DNA from: Mycobacterium intermedium
Lineage (GTDB): Bacteria > Actinomycetota > Actinomycetes > Mycobacteriales > Mycobacteriaceae
DNA length: 64,000 nucleotides
Direction of reading: 5' to 3'
Assembly: GCF_002086275.1 (NCBI RefSeq)
Contig: NZ_MVHT01000016.1
Span: 1-64,000, forward strand
Below are positions 60,425 to 64,000 of the stretch, piece by piece. The notes under the pieces are model-generated. The model was not told the origin of the DNA. It made no database searches and was given only the letters and a program-made list of their open reading frames with translations. The translations under genes and the position numbers were made by a program. Position 1 is the stretch's first letter, and the number at the start of each line of letters is the position of its first letter.

Positions 60425-62131
60425 GTGGGCACGCTTGTCTCGGTCAACGTCGGCATGCCCAATGACGTGCAATGGCGTGATAAGACCATCCATACCGGGA
60501 TTTGGAAGACACCGGTCGATGGACCTGTCATGGTGCGCCGTCTGAACATTGACGGCGACGGCCAGGGTGACCTCAATGGCCATGGCGGTGAACATCGCGC
60601 CGTGATGGTCTACCAGAGCGAGTCTTACGACTTCTGGAAGGACTACCTTGAGCGCGACGACCTGGTGCCCGGTCATTTCGGCGAGAACTTCACCGTCACC
60701 GGGCTGGCCGACGACGAAGTCTGCATCGGCGATCGGTACCGTATCGGCGACGCCGAATTCGAGGTCACCCAGCCCCGCGTCACCTGTTTCCGGGTCGGTA
60801 TGCGGCTGGGCGAACCGAAGATGCCCAATCTCCTTGTCTCCCAGCGTCGCCCAGGCTTCTACTTCCGCGTCATCACCGAGGGGCACGTTCAGGCCGGAGA
60901 CGACATCGTGCGGACCCGTAGGGGCCGTCACCAGCTCAGCGTCGCCGACATCGACGCGTTGCTCTACCTGCCGAACCGCAACGCGGAACAACTCCGCAAG
61001 ATCGTCGATGTTCCGGCGTTGAGTCCCGGTTGGCGGCAGTCATTTCGGGACATGTTGGGAGCGGATGAAGCATCCACACCGGCGACACCGCCGCCAGGAA
61101 TCAAGCCAGGTTGGAACGGATTTCGGCGCCTTAGGGTGCGCGCAACCCAGCTGGAGGGCCAGGTGCTGTCGATCCGCCTCGAGGCCGACGATCATGCTGT
61201 CCTACCGACACCGCTGCCAGGGCAATACCTGACAATTCGCATTCCCGACGCGGGAGATCCGGCGCCGATGCGCAGCTATTCACTGTCCGGAGATCCGGCC
61301 GCAACGGAATACCGCATCAGCGTCAAGCGTGAAGAGCATGGTCTGGTCAGTCGGTGGCTGCACACCCACCTCAAGCCGGGTTCGGTTATCGAGGCCGCCG
61401 CTCCCCGTGGTGACTTCTGTCTCGTGGACGCGGACACTCCAGTCGTCCTGATCTCAGCCGGAATCGGCATCACGCCCGTCCTCGCCATGCTGCATCACCT
61501 TGCAGATACCGGCAGCACCCGCGACATTCGCTGGTTGCATATCGTCCGTAGTGACCGGACACAGACGTTTGCAACGGAAGTCACCGCGTTGATCGAGTCA
61601 CTGCCGCACGCTCGACAGCGGGTGCATTTCACCCAAACGCAGGGACGACCGGACCGGGAATCGATCGCGGCGCTGGAGTTGCCGAGGCAGGCCACTGTCT
61701 ATCTCTGCGGTCCAACGCAATTCATGGCAGATATGCGCGCCTACCTCACCGCCGCCGGAATCAACCCCGCGCACATCCACACGGAACTGTTCGGCGCACT
61801 GCCGCCGATCAACCCGGGCATCGTCGACATGGGTGAGCACAACCCGCCGCATCCGCCCCCGGGACCGCCGGGTGGCGGGCCACCGATTACGTTCGCGCGC
61901 AGTGGAATAACGGTCAACTGGTCTGCGGACTACCGCAGCATTCTGGATCTCGCCGAAGCCTGCGACGTGCCCACGCGCTTCTCCTGCCGAAGTGGGGTGT
62001 GTCATCTCTGCGTCACCGGCATCGTCGCCGGGACGGCTAGGTACGTCCAACAACCGCTGGAGGAACCGGGCGCGGGCACGCTGCTGATCTGCTCGGCAGC
62101 TCCGCAAAGCGACCTGGTGCTGGACCTTTGA
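60425..62131 (+). CDS. MOSC-ferredoxin reductase-[2Fe-2S] fusion oxidoreductase
   Basis: A 568-residue three-part enzyme. Residues 1-~210 are a YiiM-like MOSC domain with GDLNGHGGEHRAVMVYQ, FGENFTVTGL and PRVTCFRVGMRLG, whose Cys is the likely molybdenum ligand. Residues ~230-460 are a ferredoxin-NADP-reductase-like module with PMRSYSLSG (FAD) and VLISAGIGITPVLAMLHHL (NAD(P)). The C terminus is a plant-type ferredoxin with CRSGVCHLC and a final LICSA (four Cys ligands). A Pro/Gly-rich linker (HPPPGPPGGGPP) precedes it. Electrons should pass from NAD(P)H through FAD and iron-sulfur to the molybdenum site, which in relatives reduces N-hydroxylated compounds. GTG 60425 has AGGAG five bases upstream. 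Confidence 0.9.
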   Translation: MGTLVSVNVGMPNDVQWRDKTIHTGIWKTPVDGPVMVRRLNIDGDGQGDLNGHGGEHRAVMVYQSESYDFWKDYLERDDLVPGHFGENFTVTGLADDEVCIGDRYRIGDAEFEVTQPRVTCFRVGMRLGEPKMPNLLVSQRRPGFYFRVITEGHVQAGDDIVRTRRGRHQLSVADIDALLYLPNRNAEQLRKIVDVPALSPGWRQSFRDMLGADEASTPATPPPGIKPGWNGFRRLRVRATQLEGQVLSIRLEADDHAVLPTPLPGQYLTIRIPDAGDPAPMRSYSLSGDPAATEYRISVKREEHGLVSRWLHTHLKPGSVIEAAAPRGDFCLVDADTPVVLISAGIGITPVLAMLHHLADTGSTRDIRWLHIVRSDRTQTFATEVTALIESLPHARQRVHFTQTQGRPDRESIAALELPRQATVYLCGPTQFMADMRAYLTAAGINPAHIHTELFGALPPINPGIVDMGEHNPPHPPPGPPGGGPPITFARSGITVNWSADYRSILDLAEACDVPTRFSCRSGVCHLCVTGIVAGTARYVQQPLEEPGAGTLLICSAAPQSDLVLDL

Positions 62132-62147
62132 CGCCGTATCTCTGGCC

Positions 62148-62888
62148 CTACGGTGCCAACGCGAGCTGGCCGCCGGTGACGTTCAGCACCGCGCCGTTGA
62201 CGTAGCTGGCCGCCGTTGAACTCAAAAACACTATGGCCCTAGCGATTTCACCCGCATCGGCGCCACGTCCCAATGCGGTCGTCGCACCCAGTCCGTCGAC
62301 CAGGCCCGGGGTCACGTCGGCGCCCGGAGTGTAGGTGGGCCCGGGGGCCACCGCGTTCACCCGCACTCCCGACCGGCCGAACTCGTCCGCCCACGTTCGG
62401 GTCAATTGCTCGAGACCGGCCTTGGTGGCGCCGTAGATGCCCGCGCCGCGCGCCGCGACCGAGGCGGCAAGGGTGCTGACGTTGACCACCGCGCCGCCGT
62501 TGCGGGCGGCCATTGCCGGGACCAGCTGCTGAACCAAGATGTACGGTGCCCGCAGGTTGACGTCCACGTGCCTGTCGAAAGTCGCGTCGTCGGTTTCGGT
62601 GGTTGCGCCGAATTCGTAGATGCCGGCGTTGTTGATCAGGATGTCGACTGGCCCGGCCTCGTTGGCCAGCCGTCGAACGTCGTCGGCCTTACTCAGATCG
62701 GCGGCGATGAAACGTGCCTTCCCGCCGGCATTCTCGATATCCCGGACGACTTCGGCGCCGCGTTCGGCGCTGCGGCCATGCACGACGACCTCAGCACCGA
62801 GGCCGGCGAGTTGCTGCGCAACTTCGCGCCCTATTCCAGACGTGGCTCCAGTAACCAGTGCGGTCGAGCCGGCGAGTGTAGTTGTCAC
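62148..62888 (-). CDS. Short-chain dehydrogenase/reductase
   Basis: A 246-residue classical SDR: TALVTGATSGIGREVAQQLAGLGAEVVVHGRS (NADP-type after strand 2), ILINNAGI, catalytic VNVSTLAASVAARGAGIYGATKAGLEQL (Ser, Tyr, Lys), and the C-terminal ASYVNGAVLNVTGGQLAL. It is convergent with the MOSC fusion (17 bases between stops). No GGG-N8-CCC site is seen at its own promoter, so it may not belong to that regulon. Substrate unknown. Confidence 0.9.
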   Translation of the reverse strand: MTTTLAGSTALVTGATSGIGREVAQQLAGLGAEVVVHGRSAERGAEVVRDIENAGGKARFIAADLSKADDVRRLANEAGPVDILINNAGIYEFGATTETDDATFDRHVDVNLRAPYILVQQLVPAMAARNGGAVVNVSTLAASVAARGAGIYGATKAGLEQLTRTWADEFGRSGVRVNAVAPGPTYTPGADVTPGLVDGLGATTALGRGADAGEIARAIVFLSSTAASYVNGAVLNVTGGQLALAP

Positions 62889-62932
62889 TCCCCGCTAAGC
62901 ACTGGGCCGGGAAGGTTTATTCCGGCCTCTTC

Positions 62933-63739
62933 CTAGTCCGGGTGCGGGCTCAGCGCGACCGAAGCCTCCGCGGTGTAGCACAGGAACGTCAGGGTCTCCT
63001 GCAGATAGAGTTGCACGGAGTCGGCGTCGTGGCTGAGGTAGCCGATCGACACGTCGGTGCCCAACTGCAGGTCGAAGTCACCGCCGCGGGTGGTCAACAC
63101 GAATGCGCCGTCGATGGCCGGCGCCCAGATGATGTCCCCGTCGACCAGGCGGTTGAGGTGTTCGAGGATGGGATAGCCGTGCTCGGTCGTCTCGCTCACC
63201 TTGGTGTAGACGTCCGCGCTCAGCAGCACCGAATACGGTCCGTCGACACCGGCCAGCCGCAGTTCGGACAACGCCTGGGTGATCACGTCGGGGATGTCCC
63301 GCGGATCCTTGGGCAACGTCAGCGCCGGGTTCGAGCTGGCGTGGCGGATGCCCTCGATCTGCGCCGGCGCGTAACCCTCGAAGATGCCGCGGTCCTCGAC
63401 GAAGGCGAGCTTCTTGGCGGCGCGCTTGACCGGATCCCAGTCGGAGTCCTGTGAGCCCCGCTCGACGTTGTCGATCTCCTCGCGGGACAGGGTGAACGGA
63501 ACCCGAAGTCGCACAAGAGGTTTGCTGGCGCGCAGGTGGGCGACCACGCCCTCGGTGGGGGCCTCCAGGTCGACCAGTCGTCCCGTGCTGACGGCGGCCG
63601 TCGCGGGGCCGCCGGGTTCGCTGACGTCGACCACCCGCCGCCCGGCGATGTGGCGCTTGAACGTGCGCGACGCCTCCACTTCGATTTCCGCCCAAGCGGC
63701 TTCGGTGACCGGTGCCAGCTCGCGGTAGAGGTTGTTCAT
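62933..63739 (-). CDS. cfp29: Encapsulin shell protein (Cfp29-like)
   Basis: A 268-residue encapsulin, close to M. tuberculosis Cfp29 (265 residues). It starts MNNLYRELAPVTEAAWAEIEVEASRTFKRHIAGRRVVDV and contains GTDVSIGYLSHDADSVQLYLQETLTFLCYTAEASVAL, the family ends. Encapsulins are HK97-fold proteins that self-assemble into a protein nanocompartment. The start overlaps the upstream DyP stop by ATGA, so shell and cargo are made together, as in M. tuberculosis. It is involved in oxidative-stress defence and is also known as a culture-filtrate antigen. Confidence 0.95.
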   Translation of the reverse strand: MNNLYRELAPVTEAAWAEIEVEASRTFKRHIAGRRVVDVSEPGGPATAAVSTGRLVDLEAPTEGVVAHLRASKPLVRLRVPFTLSREEIDNVERGSQDSDWDPVKRAAKKLAFVEDRGIFEGYAPAQIEGIRHASSNPALTLPKDPRDIPDVITQALSELRLAGVDGPYSVLLSADVYTKVSETTEHGYPILEHLNRLVDGDIIWAPAIDGAFVLTTRGGDFDLQLGTDVSIGYLSHDADSVQLYLQETLTFLCYTAEASVALSPHPD

Positions 63740-64000
63740 CCTGGGGATCCTTTCAGGCTGCCGATCGAGAGGGAACCGTCATCAGAGGCTGCCGTAACCG
63801 GTGCGGCCGTCGTGCGCGGACCGGGCAGGGGCGGCGGATCGTCTAGGAAATCGACGGTGGGGGTGAAGAACAACCCGCCGGTCACCGCGGTGGAGAAGTC
63901 CAGGACTCGGTCGGTGTTGCCCGGTGGATCGCCGAGGAACATGTTGTTCAGCATCCGGTCGGTGACCGCGGGCGTGCGGGAGTAGCCGATGAAGTACGTG
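63736..64000 (-). CDS. Dye-decolorising peroxidase, C-terminal part (encapsulin cargo)
   Basis: Only the C-terminal ~87 residues lie in the window; the gene continues past the right edge. The visible end YFIGYSRTPAVTDRMLNNMF...RVLDFSTAVTGGLFFTPTVDFLDD matches the last core segment of DyP-type heme peroxidases (Rv0799c equivalent). After it comes a Pro/Ala/Thr-rich linker and DGSLSIGSLKG, the signature peptide that loads cargo into encapsulin shells. The catalytic Asp and proximal His are outside the window. It overlaps the encapsulin start by four bases. Confidence 0.92.
   Translation of the reverse strand, partial: TYFIGYSRTPAVTDRMLNNMFLGDPPGNTDRVLDFSTAVTGGLFFTPTVDFLDDPPPLPGPRTTAAPVTAASDDGSLSIGSLKGSPG

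Overview
The window is chromosomal DNA of a Mycobacterium. From about 8 kb rightwards it follows the gene order of the M. tuberculosis Rv0756c-Rv0799c segment (tRNA-Thr, phoP-phoR, the cyp51 operon, aldA, purD, ggtA, purB, cyp126, purC, ptrB, emrB, purS-purQ, encapsulin, dye-decolorising peroxidase). It also carries many extra genes that I do not recall at this locus in M. tuberculosis, and ptrB is one intact gene rather than two pieces, so it is most likely a non-tuberculous species. Rv correspondences are from memory of families and synteny, not from a search.

Layout. 1-8003: right-hand part of an integrated phage-like element, read leftwards from a tyrosine integrase next to the 3' end of tRNA-Thr. 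It has integrase, repressor and an excisionase-like gene, a RepA/primase-like ATPase, a string of small overlapping genes, a scaffold and an HK97 major capsid protein. Its left end is outside the window. 8004-14502: tRNA-Thr, a protein built of 16 decapeptide repeats, PhoPR, a HIT protein, and an extra pair of exported proteins (papain-like peptidase, propeller-like protein). 14516-23028: a leftward sterol/P450 cluster (TetR, CYP123, SDR, CYP51, ferredoxin, SnoaL-like proteins, AdhB, and an inserted flavin/iron-sulfur reductase). 23211-26759: rightward aldA operon. 26836-35941: aldo-keto reductase/MarR pair, purD, a MoeY-like ThiF-nitroreductase fusion, ggtA, esterase and TetR. 36008-43316: purB-cyp126-transporter, purC-ptrB. 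43278-49956: DoxX/TetR pair, EmrB, Rv0784-Rv0787 equivalents. 50021-55978: LLM oxidoreductase, purSQ and accessory enzymes. 56809-62888: a regulon built around a double-length TetR protein. 62933-64000: encapsulin and the C-terminal end of its DyP peroxidase cargo.

How parts work together. purD, purB, purC, purS and purQ are purine-synthesis genes spread across the segment. The cyp51 operon pairs P450s with a 3Fe-4S ferredoxin and dehydrogenases acting on sterol-like or hydrophobic substrates. Several small regulons are visible from operator-like palindromes. The most striking is GGG-N8-CCC, found upstream of a quinone-oxidoreductase-like gene, upstream of the tandem-TetR gene itself, and in the divergent promoter of a dehalogenase-like hydrolase and a MOSC-reductase-ferredoxin fusion. 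Four copies of a 60-70 bp inverted repeat sit at gene ends; three have near-perfect arms and one is imperfect. No stretch over about 300 bases lacks a gene; the larger gaps (32460-32656, 53334-53538, 23029-23210) look like promoter regions.
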